From Actinomycetota bacterium (GTDB lineage: Bacteria; Actinomycetota; Actinomycetes; Streptosporangiales; Streptosporangiaceae), in NCBI GenBank assembly GCA_027314595.1, contig DAHVAN010000355.1, forward strand, positions 1 through 42,755: a DNA stretch of 42,755 nt, in the 5' to 3' direction. Positions 33,301 to 41,837 of this stretch are shown piece by piece (within the stretch, counting starts at the first letter, position 1; each line of letters opens with the position of its first letter). The notes beneath the pieces are model-generated. The model had not been told where the DNA came from, searched no databases, and saw nothing but the letters and a program-made list of their open reading frames with translations. The position numbers and the translations under genes were made by a program.

Positions 33301-34670
33301 GCCACGTGCTCGCTGCGGACCCGACGGCGAGCGACTTCAACCAGCTCATCTGGTGGATGGTGCTGCTCAAGGTCGCGATCGTCTTCGCGTTCCTGCTGCT
33401 CACCACCATGTTCATGATCTGGTTCGAGCGCCGGGTGATCGGCCGGATGCAGAACAGGCCCGGACCGAACAGGGCCGGGCCATGGGGACTGCTCCAGCCC
33501 ATAGCCGACGCGCTCAAGCTGCCGCTCAAGGAGGACATCGTCCCCACCGGCGTGGACAAGATGGTGTTCTTCGTGGCGCCGATCATCGCGGCCGCGCCCT
33601 CGTTCATCGGGTTCGCGATCATCCCGTGGGGCCCGGTGGTGTCGATCTTCCACCACCAGACGCCCCTGCAGGTCGCCAGCCTGCCGATCGGCGTGCTGCT
33701 CGTGCTGGCCATGAGCTCGATCGGCGTCTACGGCATCGTGCTGGCCGGCTGGGCGTCGCGAGGGCCGTATTCGATGCTCGGCGCGCTGCGCTCGACCGCG
33801 CAGGTGATCAGCTACGAGATCGCGATGGGCCTGGCGTTCGTGGCGGTCTTCCTGTACGCGGGGTCGCTGGACACCGACGCCATCGTCACGGCGCAGCACA
33901 GCGTCTGGTACGTCGGCCCGCTGTTCGTGTCGTTCCTGATCTACCTGGTCACGATGGTGGGCGAGACGAACCGGATACCGTTCGACCTGCCCGAGGGCGA
34001 GGGCGAGATCGTGGCCGGCCACATGACCGAGTACTCGTCGATGAAGTTCGCCATGTTCTTCCTCGCCGAGTACATCAACATGACCACGGTGTCCGCGGTG
34101 GCCGTCACGCTGTTCCTCGGCGGCTGGCGCGCCCCGTGGCCGCTGTCGCTGTGGGCGGGTGCCAACAGCGGCTGGTGGCCGGTGCTGTGGTTCCTGATCA
34201 AGGTCTTCCTGCTCCTGTTCGGCTACGTCTGGCTGCGCGGCACGCTGCCGCGGACCCGGTACGACCAGCTGATGGCGCTGGGCTGGAAGATCCTCATCCC
34301 GCTGTCCATCGTCTGGATCCTGCTGATCGCGACGATCCGGGCATGGCGCAACGACAGCCACTCGCCCACGGTCTACGCCGTCGGCGGCCTGGTGCTCGTG
34401 CTCGTCATCGCGCTCGTCACGTTCTGGGACAGCGCCGCTCAGCGGCGGGCGGCCGAACTGGCGCCCGGTGAGCAGGCCGTCCCCGACGAGGACGAGGAGG
34501 ACGGCACGGCGCGGGGCTTCCCGGTGCCACCGCTCGACCTGCCCCACTACCACGGCCTCTCCGGGGGTTACGAGGCGACGGGCAGTCCGGCTATGCGGGG
34601 GGTCGCCGGGGGGCCGGTCTCCGGGGGAGAAAGAGCCCCCGGGGAAGAAAGAGAGGTCACCGGTGCTTGA
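33297..34670 (+). CDS. nuoH: NADH-quinone oxidoreductase subunit H
   Basis: The 457-residue membrane subunit at the junction with the peripheral arm, forming the quinone entry channel. Eight or nine helices are seen. Conserved loops are [32 protein letters not shown] and the acidic [38 protein letters not shown]. The last ~75 residues (after [13 protein letters not shown]) form a hydrophilic tail with a DEDEED run and Gly/Pro segment, typical in actinobacteria but here encoded in part by a G/C-run element. The ATG overlaps the nuoG stop; its end overlaps nuoI by 8 bp. Confidence 0.97.
   Translation: MSHVLAADPTASDFNQLIWWMVLLKVAIVFAFLLLTTMFMIWFERRVIGRMQNRPGPNRAGPWGLLQPIADALKLPLKEDIVPTGVDKMVFFVAPIIAAAPSFIGFAIIPWGPVVSIFHHQTPLQVASLPIGVLLVLAMSSIGVYGIVLAGWASRGPYSMLGALRSTAQVISYEIAMGLAFVAVFLYAGSLDTDAIVTAQHSVWYVGPLFVSFLIYLVTMVGETNRIPFDLPEGEGEIVAGHMTEYSSMKFAMFFLAEYINMTTVSAVAVTLFLGGWRAPWPLSLWAGANSGWWPVLWFLIKVFLLLFGYVWLRGTLPRTRYDQLMALGWKILIPLSIVWILLIATIRAWRNDSHSPTVYAVGGLVLVLVIALVTFWDSAAQRRAAELAPGEQAVPDEDEEDGTARGFPVPPLDLPHYHGLSGGYEATGSPAMRGVAGGPVSGGERAPGEEREVTGA
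34595..34642. repeat. G/C-run element and hairpin at the nuoH/nuoI junction
   Basis: 34595-34627 begins GCGGGGGGTCGCC and continues with G6 and a GTCTCC-G5 block, like the reverse complement of the cysN copy. Its last part forms a perfect 7-bp stem, CCGGGGG (34621-34627) with CCCCCGG (34636-34642), loop AGAAAGAG. The stem ends 8 bp before the GAGAGG ribosome site of nuoI, so it could affect nuoI translation or mRNA decay. Confidence 0.45.
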
Positions 34671-35355
34671 TTTCCTCAACCCCGTCAAGGGGTTCGGGGT
34701 CACCTTCCGCGAGATGTTCCGTAAGGTCGACACGGTGATGTACCCGGAGGTTAAGCGGGCCACTGCCCCGCGGTTCCACGGCCATCACCAGCTCAACAGG
34801 TGGCCCGACGGGCTGGAGAAGTGCATCGGCTGCGAGCTGTGCGCCTGGGCGTGCCCCGCCGACGCGATCTATGTCGAGGGCAGGGACAACACGCCCGAGG
34901 AGCGGTACTCGCCCGGCGAGCGGTACGGCCACGTCTACCAGATCAACTACCTGCGCTGCATCCTGTGCGGCCTGTGCATCGAGGCCTGCCCGACCCGGGC
35001 GCTGACGATGACCAACGAGTACGAGATCGCGGACGACAACAGGGAAAGCCTCATCTGGACCAAGGAGCAGCTTCTCGTGCCGCTGCTGCGGGGGATGGAG
35101 CCTCCGCCGCACCCGATGCGGCTCGGCAGGGACGAGAAGGACTACTACCGGCTCGGCGGCGCCGGGATCTCGGCCACCGGCCGCGCGCCCGGCATGTCGG
35201 GACCCGCCGGGGTGACCGGCCCGGCGGTGCCCGCCACGGCCACCGGCGAGCATGTGGCCGGGGAGGAAGAGGTGGAGCCGGGCGCGGAGCAGGTCGTCGC
35301 GGGCGGCAACAGGCCGGCTGGCCTGGGCCGGGAAGACGAGGGGGTGGCGCGGTGA
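34663..35355 (+). CDS. nuoI: NADH-quinone oxidoreductase subunit I
   Basis: The 230-residue ferredoxin-like subunit holding clusters N6a and N6b. The two ligand motifs are [16 protein letters not shown] and [16 protein letters not shown], both complete. An N-terminal amphipathic stretch ([18 protein letters not shown]) anchors it to the membrane. The C terminus carries an actinobacterial Gly/Ala/Glu-rich extension of ~60 residues. GTG start with GAGAGG 6 nt upstream; ends GTGA into nuoJ. Confidence 0.96.
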   Translation: MLDFLNPVKGFGVTFREMFRKVDTVMYPEVKRATAPRFHGHHQLNRWPDGLEKCIGCELCAWACPADAIYVEGRDNTPEERYSPGERYGHVYQINYLRCILCGLCIEACPTRALTMTNEYEIADDNRESLIWTKEQLLVPLLRGMEPPPHPMRLGRDEKDYYRLGGAGISATGRAPGMSGPAGVTGPAVPATATGEHVAGEEEVEPGAEQVVAGGNRPAGLGREDEGVAR

Positions 35356-36191
35356 TTCACGTGCTGGCCGCCCACGCAGGCGGCACGAACCTGGACCCGA
35401 TCTTCGGGAAGGCGGCGTTCTGGATCCTCGCCGTGCTGGCGGTCTGCGCGGCGATCGCGATGATCTGCGTCAGGCAGGCCGTGCACTGCGCGCTGATGCT
35501 CGCGATCGTGATGCTCTCGCTCGCGCTCATGTACGCGATGCAGGGCGCGCCCTTCCTCGCGGCCGTGCAGGTCATCGTCTACACCGGTGCCGTGCTGATG
35601 CTCTTCCTGTTCGTGATGATGCTCATCGGGGTCAGTTCCTCCGACTCGCTCACCGAGACGATCCGCGGCCAGCGGCTGTGGGCGGGCATCGGCGGAATCG
35701 CGTTCCTCGTGCTGCTGATCGTCGGCATCGGGCACGCCGCGATCGGCACCGCGGCCCCGCAGACGGCGGCGAACTCCACCGCAAACCTGACCGGCCTCGC
35801 CACGCTGATCTTCACCACGTACGTCTTCCCGTTCGAGGCGACGAGCGCCCTGCTCATCACCGCGGCGCTGGGAGCGATGGTGCTTGCGCACCGCGAGCGG
35901 ACCACGCCGAAGCCGACCCAGCGGGAGATCGCCAGGCGCAAGGTGGCCAGCGGCCAGGTGGCTCCCGAGCCGCCGCCAGGTGTGTACGCGCTGCACAATG
36001 CCGTGGACATGCCGGCACTCCTGCCTGACGGAAGCACCACCGATCGTTCGGTATCCCAGGCGCTGTCACAGCGGGACCTGGACCTTGGCCGGGACCCGCA
36101 GCGAAGTGTGGCCTCCGACCTGGCCGCCGAAGACCGGATCGAAGCCGAGCGGCAGATCGAAGCCGCCGCCCAGGGGAGGGATGAGCAGTGA
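35352..36191 (+). CDS. nuoJ: NADH-quinone oxidoreductase subunit J
   Basis: The 279-residue membrane subunit with five helices in the first ~175 residues. These include the conserved [34 protein letters not shown] with the pi-bulge helix and acidic/proton-path residues. The remaining ~100 residues are a hydrophilic tail ([17 protein letters not shown] to AAAQGRDEQ). GTG start overlaps the nuoI stop. Its own stop lies at the start of the 48-bp tandem duplication before nuoK. Confidence 0.96.
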   Translation: MIHVLAAHAGGTNLDPIFGKAAFWILAVLAVCAAIAMICVRQAVHCALMLAIVMLSLALMYAMQGAPFLAAVQVIVYTGAVLMLFLFVMMLIGVSSSDSLTETIRGQRLWAGIGGIAFLVLLIVGIGHAAIGTAAPQTAANSTANLTGLATLIFTTYVFPFEATSALLITAALGAMVLAHRERTTPKPTQREIARRKVASGQVAPEPPPGVYALHNAVDMPALLPDGSTTDRSVSQALSQRDLDLGRDPQRSVASDLAAEDRIEAERQIEAAAQGRDEQ

Positions 36192-36283
36192 GGTCGCTGA
36201 GCGAGCCCTGGTCTGCGGGCGAGCGGGAGGCACCGGTGAGGTCGCTGAGCGAGCCCTGGTCTGCGGGCGAGCGGGAGGCACAG
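36188..36283 (+). repeat. 48-bp tandem duplication, two copies
   Basis: Copies 36188-36235 and 36236-36283 differ only near the right edge (CACCG versus CACAG). Each begins GTGAGGTCGCTGAGCGAG and ends with GGGAGG followed by GTG of the next unit. Thus each unit carries a Shine-Dalgarno and start codon; the one from copy 2 serves nuoK. Confidence 0.95.
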
Positions 36284-36286
36284 TGA
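36188..36286 (+). CDS. Possible 32-residue linker ORF between nuoJ and nuoK, two 16-residue repeats
   Basis: From GTG at 36188 (overlapping the nuoJ TGA as GTGA) a frame runs through both 48-bp copies. It ends at a TGA at 36284-36286 that overlaps the nuoK GTG (GTGA). The product would be [16 protein letters not shown] then the same 15 residues plus Gln. The exact stop-start overlaps at both ends resemble the coupling used elsewhere in this operon and may let ribosomes pass from nuoJ to nuoK. It could equally be a by-product of duplication of an untranslated segment. In the nuoK frame an ATG at 36181 would instead add 34 residues to NuoK. Confidence 0.3.
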   Translation: MRSLSEPWSAGEREAPVRSLSEPWSAGEREAQ

Positions 36287-36582
36287 GTCCCGCGGCGTAC
36301 GTGTTCCTGGCGGTCATCCTGTTCGCCATCGGCGGGATCGGCGTGCTCGTCCGGCGCAACGCGATCGTGATCTTCATGTGCATCGAGCTCATGCTGAACG
36401 CGTGCAACCTGGCGTTCGTCGCGTTCGCGCGGATGCACGGAAACCTGGACGGGCAGGTTGTCGCCTTCTTCGTGATGGTGGTCGCGGCGGCGGAAGTCGT
36501 CGTCGGCCTCGCCATCCTGATGGCCATCTACCGCGCCCGCAGGTCCGCGTCAGTGGACGACGCGAACCTGCTCAAGTACTGA
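36283..36582 (+). CDS. nuoK: NADH-quinone oxidoreductase subunit K
   Basis: The 99-residue subunit with three membrane helices and the conserved glutamates of the proton path (Glu in [19 protein letters not shown] and in [19 protein letters not shown]). GTG at 36283 gives exactly the family length and has GGGAGG 7 nt upstream, provided by the second 48-bp repeat. An in-frame ATG at 36181 is possible but would add a repeated hydrophilic leader. Confidence 0.95.
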   Translation: MSPAAYVFLAVILFAIGGIGVLVRRNAIVIFMCIELMLNACNLAFVAFARMHGNLDGQVVAFFVMVVAAAEVVVGLAILMAIYRARRSASVDDANLLKY

Positions 36583-36594
36583 GGGGATTGACAC

Positions 36595-38556
36595 GTGACG
36601 ACTCTGGCCGCCACCGGCGTGCTCCGTGCCTCATGGCTGCTGCTCGCGTTCCCCGTCTTCGGCGCGGCTGTCCTGCTGATCGGGGGCCGGCGCACTGACA
36701 AGTGGGGGCACCTGCTCGGCGTGGCGATGCCCCTCGCGGCGTTCGTCTACGGCGTGATCGCGTTCTTCACGCTGCTCGGCTACCCCGCCGCCGAGCGCAG
36801 CCGCGACCTGCACATGTACTCCTGGATCCCGGTGGCCGGGTTCCAGGCCAACATCGGCATCCTGCTCGACCCGCTGTCGATCTGCTTCGTGCTGCTGATC
36901 ACCGGGGTCGGCTCGCTGATCCACATCTACTCGGTCGGCTACATGGCGCACGACAGCGACCGGCGCCGGTTCTTCGGGTACATGAACCTGTTCGTCGCGG
37001 CGATGCTGCTGCTCGTGCTGTCCGACAACTACCTCGGCCTGTACGCCGGCTGGGAGGGCGTCGGCCTCGCCTCCTACCTGCTGATCGGGTTCTGGCAGTA
37101 CAAGCCCTCGGCGGCGGTCGCGGCGAAGAAGGCGTTCATCGCCAACAGGGTCGGTGACGCCGGCCTGTCGCTGGCGATCATGCTGATGTTCGCCGAGTTC
37201 GGGACGTTCACCTTCACCGGCGTCTTCCACGGGTCCAAGTCGGCGGGCAGCGGCGTCGCGCTGGCCCTCGGGCTGCTGCTGCTGCTCGGCGCGTGCGGCA
37301 AGTCCGCGCAGCTTCCGCTGCAGTCCTGGCTGCTGGACGCGATGGAGGGTCCCACGCCCGTGTCGGCGCTCATCCACGCCGCCACCATGGTCACCGCCGG
37401 GGTCTACCTAATGGTGCGGTCCAACCCGATCCTGGCGCAGGCCGCGGACGCACGGATGGCGGTGGCGATCGTCGGCGCGGTCACGCTGCTGTTCGGCGGG
37501 ATCATCGCGTGCGCCAAGGACGACATCAAGAAGTCCCTGGCCGGGTCCACCATGTCGCAGATCGGCTACATGATGCTCGGCGCGGGCCTCGGCCCCGCCG
37601 GGTACGCGTTCGCGATCGCCCAGCTGCTCGCGCACGGGTTCTTCAAGGCCGGGCTCTTCCTCGGCGCGGGTTCTGTCATGCACGGCATGGACGACGAGGT
37701 GAACATGCGGCGGTACGGCGGCCTCGCGCGGCTGATGCCGATCACGTCCGTCACGTTCGGCCTGGCCTACCTGGCGATCATCGGCATCTGGCCGTTCTCC
37801 GGGTTCTTCACCAAGGACCCCATCATCGACGCGGCCTGGGAATCGGGCGGGACGTCGGGCTGGCTGCTCGGCGGCGCCGCGATCATCGGCGCGGGCATCA
37901 CCGCGTTCTACATGACGCGGATGATCCTGATGACCTTCGCCGGCAGCAAGCGCTGGGCGGAGCCTGGCCCGCAGGGCGGCGCCGAGCCGCGGACCGGCCA
38001 GCCTCAGCCTCAGCCGCATCAGGCCGCCCTGCACCCGCACGAGTCGCCCGCCGTGATGTGGTGGCCGATGGCCATCCTCGCCATCGGGTCGGTCGGCGCG
38101 GGCGCGTTCCTCATGGTCAACAACCGGCTCGTGTCCTTCCTGGCCCCCGTGGTCGGGGTGCCGCCGGTCTCGCACGGCCTCTTCACCTGGCCGGGCGGCA
38201 TCGCGCTGATCCTGGTGGTCGTCGCCGCCGCGCTGGCCTGGACCGTCTACGGCAGGGTCCCGGTGCCGGCGACCGCGCCGCGCGGTTCGTTCGTCACCGC
38301 GGCCGCGCGCAAGGACCTGTACGGCGACGCGTTCAACGAGTCCGTGCTGATGCGGCCGGGTCAGTGGCTGACGAGGCTGTCGGTCTACTTCGACACCAGG
38401 GGCGTGGACGGGCTCGTCAACACGACGGCCGCCACCGTCGGCGGGTCGTCCGGGCGGCTGCGGCGGATACAGACCGGCTTGGTGCGTTCATACGCGCTGT
38501 CCATGCTCCTCGGCGCCGTGCTGCTGGTAGCCGGCCTTCTGGTGGTGAGGCTGTAA
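36595..38556 (+). CDS. nuoL: NADH-quinone oxidoreductase subunit L
   Basis: The 653-residue distal antiporter-like subunit with about 16 helices and the lateral helix near the C terminus. Landmarks are [37 protein letters not shown] with the key Glu, [17 protein letters not shown], and [35 protein letters not shown] with the Lys/His proton path. A hydrophilic Gln/Pro/His insert ([16 protein letters not shown]) sits in the loop before helix 14. GTG start 12 bp after nuoK; nuoM ATG follows its stop directly. Confidence 0.97.
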   Translation: MTTLAATGVLRASWLLLAFPVFGAAVLLIGGRRTDKWGHLLGVAMPLAAFVYGVIAFFTLLGYPAAERSRDLHMYSWIPVAGFQANIGILLDPLSICFVLLITGVGSLIHIYSVGYMAHDSDRRRFFGYMNLFVAAMLLLVLSDNYLGLYAGWEGVGLASYLLIGFWQYKPSAAVAAKKAFIANRVGDAGLSLAIMLMFAEFGTFTFTGVFHGSKSAGSGVALALGLLLLLGACGKSAQLPLQSWLLDAMEGPTPVSALIHAATMVTAGVYLMVRSNPILAQAADARMAVAIVGAVTLLFGGIIACAKDDIKKSLAGSTMSQIGYMMLGAGLGPAGYAFAIAQLLAHGFFKAGLFLGAGSVMHGMDDEVNMRRYGGLARLMPITSVTFGLAYLAIIGIWPFSGFFTKDPIIDAAWESGGTSGWLLGGAAIIGAGITAFYMTRMILMTFAGSKRWAEPGPQGGAEPRTGQPQPQPHQAALHPHESPAVMWWPMAILAIGSVGAGAFLMVNNRLVSFLAPVVGVPPVSHGLFTWPGGIALILVVVAAALAWTVYGRVPVPATAPRGSFVTAAARKDLYGDAFNESVLMRPGQWLTRLSVYFDTRGVDGLVNTTAATVGGSSGRLRRIQTGLVRSYALSMLLGAVLLVAGLLVVRL

Positions 38557-40146
38557 ATGAACGGCTTTCCCTGGCTGACAGTGGCGGGCGCCATCCCGCT
38601 GGCGGGGGCGCTGGCGATCACGCTCGTGCCCTCGATGCCCGCAGACAGCGCACCCGGCGACGTGCAGGCGCGGTCCCGCCTCGTCAAGCTGCTGACCCTC
38701 GGCTTCTCGCTGGTCACCCTGGTCTGGGTGATCGTGATGGCGACCAGGTTCAACACCAGCGGCCCGGACTTCCAGCTCACCGAGCAGTACTCGTGGATCC
38801 CGCAGTTCGGCGTGCACTACGCGCTCGGCGTGGACGGGATCGCGCTCGTGCTCATCGGCATGACCGTGGTGCTGATGCCGGTCGTGGTCCTCGCGTCCTG
38901 GCACGACGCGGACAACGCACGGCGGTCGCCCAAGACGTACTTCGCGCTGATGCTCGTCCTCGAGACGATGATGATCGGCGCCTTCGCCGCCACCGACGTG
39001 TTCTTGTTCTACGTGTTCTTCGAGGCCATGCTGATCCCGATGTACTTCATGATCGGGTCGTTCGGCGTCGGGCAGCGGCAGTACGCGGCGGTGAAGTTCC
39101 TGCTGTACAGCCTGCTCGGCGGGCTGCTCATGCTGGTCGCCGTCATCGCCCTCTACGTGTACGCGGGCCAGTCCGCGGCGACCGGGCACCACGGGACCTT
39201 CCTGTTCTCGACGCTGGTGCATGTCGCCTTGTCGCCCACGGTCCAGAAGTGGCTGTTCCTCGGGTTCTTCATCGCCTTCGCGATCAAGGCGCCGCTGTGG
39301 CCGTTCCACACCTGGCTGCCTGACGCGGCAGCCTCCGCCCAGCCCGGCGCCGCGGTGCTCATGCTCGGCGTGATGGACAAGGTCGGCACGTTCGGCATGA
39401 TCCGCTACTGCCTCGAGCTGTTCCCGTCGGCCACGCACTACTTCACGCCGCTGATCCTCACGCTCGCGGTGATCAGCGTGCTGTACGGGGCGATCGTGGC
39501 GATCGGCCAGACGTCGATGAAGCGGCTGATCGGCTACACCTCGATCTCCCACTTCGGCTTCATCGTGCTCGGCATCTTCGCCCTGACCACCCAGGGCCAG
39601 TCAGGCGCGACGCTGTACATGGTCAACCACGGGTTCGCCACCGGGGCGCTGTTCCTGATCGCCGGGTTCATGATCGTCAGGCGGGGTTCGGACCGCATCG
39701 CCGACTACGGGGGCGTGCAGAAGGTCGCCCCCGTGCTCGCCGGGCTGTTCCTGCTGTCCGCTCTGGCCGGCCTCTCGCTGCCGGGCCTGAACACCTTCGT
39801 CAGCGAGTTCCTGGTGCTGGCGGGCACGTTCTCGCGGTACAAGGTGGCCGCCTCCTTCGCCACCATCGGCATCATCCTCGCGGCGATCTACATCCTGTGG
39901 ATGTACCAGCGCGCCATGAACGGCCCGGTGGCCGAGTCGGTCGCCGGCATGCCCGACCTCAAGGCGCGCGAACTGCTGGCGGTGGTCCCGCTTGCCGTGC
40001 TGATCGTGGGGCTGGGCGTCTACCCCAAGCCGGTGCTCGACGTGATCAACCCCGCGGTGCGGGCCACGATGTCCCAGGTGCACGCCACTGACCCGGTGCC
40101 CGCCCACCCCGTACCCGCAGCCGCCCAGAATGGAACCCAGCCGTGA
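38557..40146 (+). CDS. nuoM: NADH-quinone oxidoreductase subunit M
   Basis: The 529-residue antiporter-like subunit with about 14 helices. Landmarks are YALGVDGIALVLIGMTVVLMP, FFEAMLIPMYFMIG with the conserved Glu, FIAFAIKAPLWPFHTWLPDAAASAQPGAAVLMLG with the Lys, and SHFGFIVLGIFALT. The ATG abuts the nuoL TAA. Its stop overlaps nuoN (GTGA). Confidence 0.97.
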   Translation: MNGFPWLTVAGAIPLAGALAITLVPSMPADSAPGDVQARSRLVKLLTLGFSLVTLVWVIVMATRFNTSGPDFQLTEQYSWIPQFGVHYALGVDGIALVLIGMTVVLMPVVVLASWHDADNARRSPKTYFALMLVLETMMIGAFAATDVFLFYVFFEAMLIPMYFMIGSFGVGQRQYAAVKFLLYSLLGGLLMLVAVIALYVYAGQSAATGHHGTFLFSTLVHVALSPTVQKWLFLGFFIAFAIKAPLWPFHTWLPDAAASAQPGAAVLMLGVMDKVGTFGMIRYCLELFPSATHYFTPLILTLAVISVLYGAIVAIGQTSMKRLIGYTSISHFGFIVLGIFALTTQGQSGATLYMVNHGFATGALFLIAGFMIVRRGSDRIADYGGVQKVAPVLAGLFLLSALAGLSLPGLNTFVSEFLVLAGTFSRYKVAASFATIGIILAAIYILWMYQRAMNGPVAESVAGMPDLKARELLAVVPLAVLIVGLGVYPKPVLDVINPAVRATMSQVHATDPVPAHPVPAAAQNGTQP

Positions 40147-41729
40147 TCCTCGCAGCTGCCGCGACCTCCTCGAATATCCCGGCGCCGAGCATCGAGTACA
40201 GCCAGCTCGCGCCGATGCTCGTCGTGTTCGGCGCGGCCGTCGTCGGCGTGCTCGTCGAGGCGTTCGTGGCCAGGGAACTGCGCCGCAGCGTGCACCTGCT
40301 GCTCGCGTTCGGCAGCCTCGCCGCGGCCTTCATATGGACCTGCGTGATCGCGGCGTCATCGACGCTGTTCGCCCACGGCAGTTCCGGCCATGTCGCGGCG
40401 ATGGGCGCCGTCGCCGTCGACCGGCCGACGCTGTTCATCCAGGGCACGATCCTGGTGCTCGCGTTCGTCAGCGTGCTGCTGATCGCGGACGCCTCCCATG
40501 ACCTGCCCGAGTTCGCCGGGCAGGCCGCCGCCGTGCCCGGGTCGCCGGAGGAGCGCGAAGGCCTGCTGGCTGGCCTGGTGCACACCGAGATCTACCCGCT
40601 GACCCTGTTCGCGGTCGGCGGCATGATGCTGTTCCCCGCCTCCAACGACCTGCTCACGATGTTCGTCGCGCTCGAGGTGCTGTCGCTGCCGCTGTACCTG
40701 CTGTGCGGCCTCGCCCGGCGGCGCCGCCTGCTGTCGCACGAGGCGGCGATGAAGTACTTCCTCCTCGGCGCGTTCTCCTCCGCGTTCTTCCTGTTCGGCA
40801 TCGCGATGCTGTACGGATTCTCCGGCTCGGTCTCGCTCGCCGGGATCGCGTCCGCGGTCTCCGGCAACACCGGCAGCGACACGCTGCTGTACGCGGGCAT
40901 CGCGCTCACCGGCATCGGGCTGCTGTTCAAGATCGGCGCGGTGCCCTTCCAGAGCTGGAAGCCCGACGTCTACCAGGGCGCCCCCACCCCGGTCACGGCG
41001 CTCATGGCGTCCTGCACGGTGGTGTCGGCGTTCGGGGCGCTGCTGCGGGTGTTCTACGTCGCGTTCGGCACCCTGACGTGGGACTGGCGTCCGGCGCTGT
41101 GGGTCGTGACGGTCCTGACCATGGTCGTGGGCGCCGTGATCGCCATCACCCAGACCGACGTCAAGCGGCTGCTGGCGTACTCCTCGATCGCGCACGCCGG
41201 GTTCATCCTGACCGCGGTCATCGCCTCGTCGGTGGCGGGCCTGTCTTCGTCGCTGTTCTACCTCGCGGTCTACGGCCTGACCACGGTCGGGGCGTTCGCC
41301 GTGATCACGCTGGTCCGCGACCCGGGCGGCGAGGCCGACCACCTGTCCCGCTGGGCGGGGCTCGGCAAGCGGTCGCCGCTGGTCGCCGGCATCTTTGCGC
41401 TGTTCCTGCTCGCCTTCGCCGGCATCCCGCTGACCAGCGGGTTCGTCGGGAAGTTCGCCGTCTTCCAGGCGGCCATCGCGGGCGGGGCGACGCCGCTGGT
41501 GATCGTCGGCGTGGTGTCGAGCGCGATCGCGGCGTTCTTCTACGTCCGCGTCATCGTGCTGATGTTCTTCAGCGACCCGGTGGAAGACGGCCCGGAGATC
41601 GTGGTGCCCAGCGTGTTCACCGGAACCGCCGTGGCGGTGGGCACGGCGGCCACGGTCGTCTTCGGCATCGTGCCCGAGCCGCTGCTCAATCTCGCCAATC
41701 ACGCGGCGACCCAGTTGTTCGTCCGCTGA
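40143..41729 (+). CDS. nuoN: NADH-quinone oxidoreductase subunit N
   Basis: The 528-residue antiporter-like subunit next to NuoK, about 14 helices. Landmarks are NDLLTMFVALEVLSLPLYLLCGL (Glu), AMKYFLLGAFSSAFFLFGIAMLYG, KIGAVPFQSWKPDVYQGAPTPVTALMA (Lys) and LLAYSSIAHAGFIL. It completes nuoA-N with no gap or frameshift. GTG start; the 109-bp gap behind it separates the prenyl synthase. Confidence 0.97.
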   Translation: MILAAAATSSNIPAPSIEYSQLAPMLVVFGAAVVGVLVEAFVARELRRSVHLLLAFGSLAAAFIWTCVIAASSTLFAHGSSGHVAAMGAVAVDRPTLFIQGTILVLAFVSVLLIADASHDLPEFAGQAAAVPGSPEEREGLLAGLVHTEIYPLTLFAVGGMMLFPASNDLLTMFVALEVLSLPLYLLCGLARRRRLLSHEAAMKYFLLGAFSSAFFLFGIAMLYGFSGSVSLAGIASAVSGNTGSDTLLYAGIALTGIGLLFKIGAVPFQSWKPDVYQGAPTPVTALMASCTVVSAFGALLRVFYVAFGTLTWDWRPALWVVTVLTMVVGAVIAITQTDVKRLLAYSSIAHAGFILTAVIASSVAGLSSSLFYLAVYGLTTVGAFAVITLVRDPGGEADHLSRWAGLGKRSPLVAGIFALFLLAFAGIPLTSGFVGKFAVFQAAIAGGATPLVIVGVVSSAIAAFFYVRVIVLMFFSDPVEDGPEIVVPSVFTGTAVAVGTAATVVFGIVPEPLLNLANHAATQLFVR

Positions 41730-41784
41730 CTGCCGTCCGCTGCGGTCTCCCGGCCCTGGCATGTCCGGCTCGCGCGGCGTCTCG

Positions 41785-41790
41785 TATGCT
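41785..41790 (+). promoter_or_regulatory. Putative -10 box of the prenyl synthase gene
   Basis: TATGCT lies 48 bp before the GTG. A weak -35, TGTCCG, is 17 bp upstream. It suggests that the gene can be expressed apart from nuo, though read-through is possible since no terminator hairpin is evident in the gap. Confidence 0.35.
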
Positions 41791-41837
41791 GGTGAGTTCG
41801 TACGCAGGGTTACCTGCTCGCAGACCGGGGAGTCCCA

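Noticed and set aside
31968..34763. Very long minus-strand open frame (931 residues) across nuoG-nuoH-nuoI
   Set aside because: It is antisense to three well-supported nuo genes, reads as Arg/His/Asp-rich low-complexity sequence and has no recognisable domain. High GC content removes stop codons from opposite frames.
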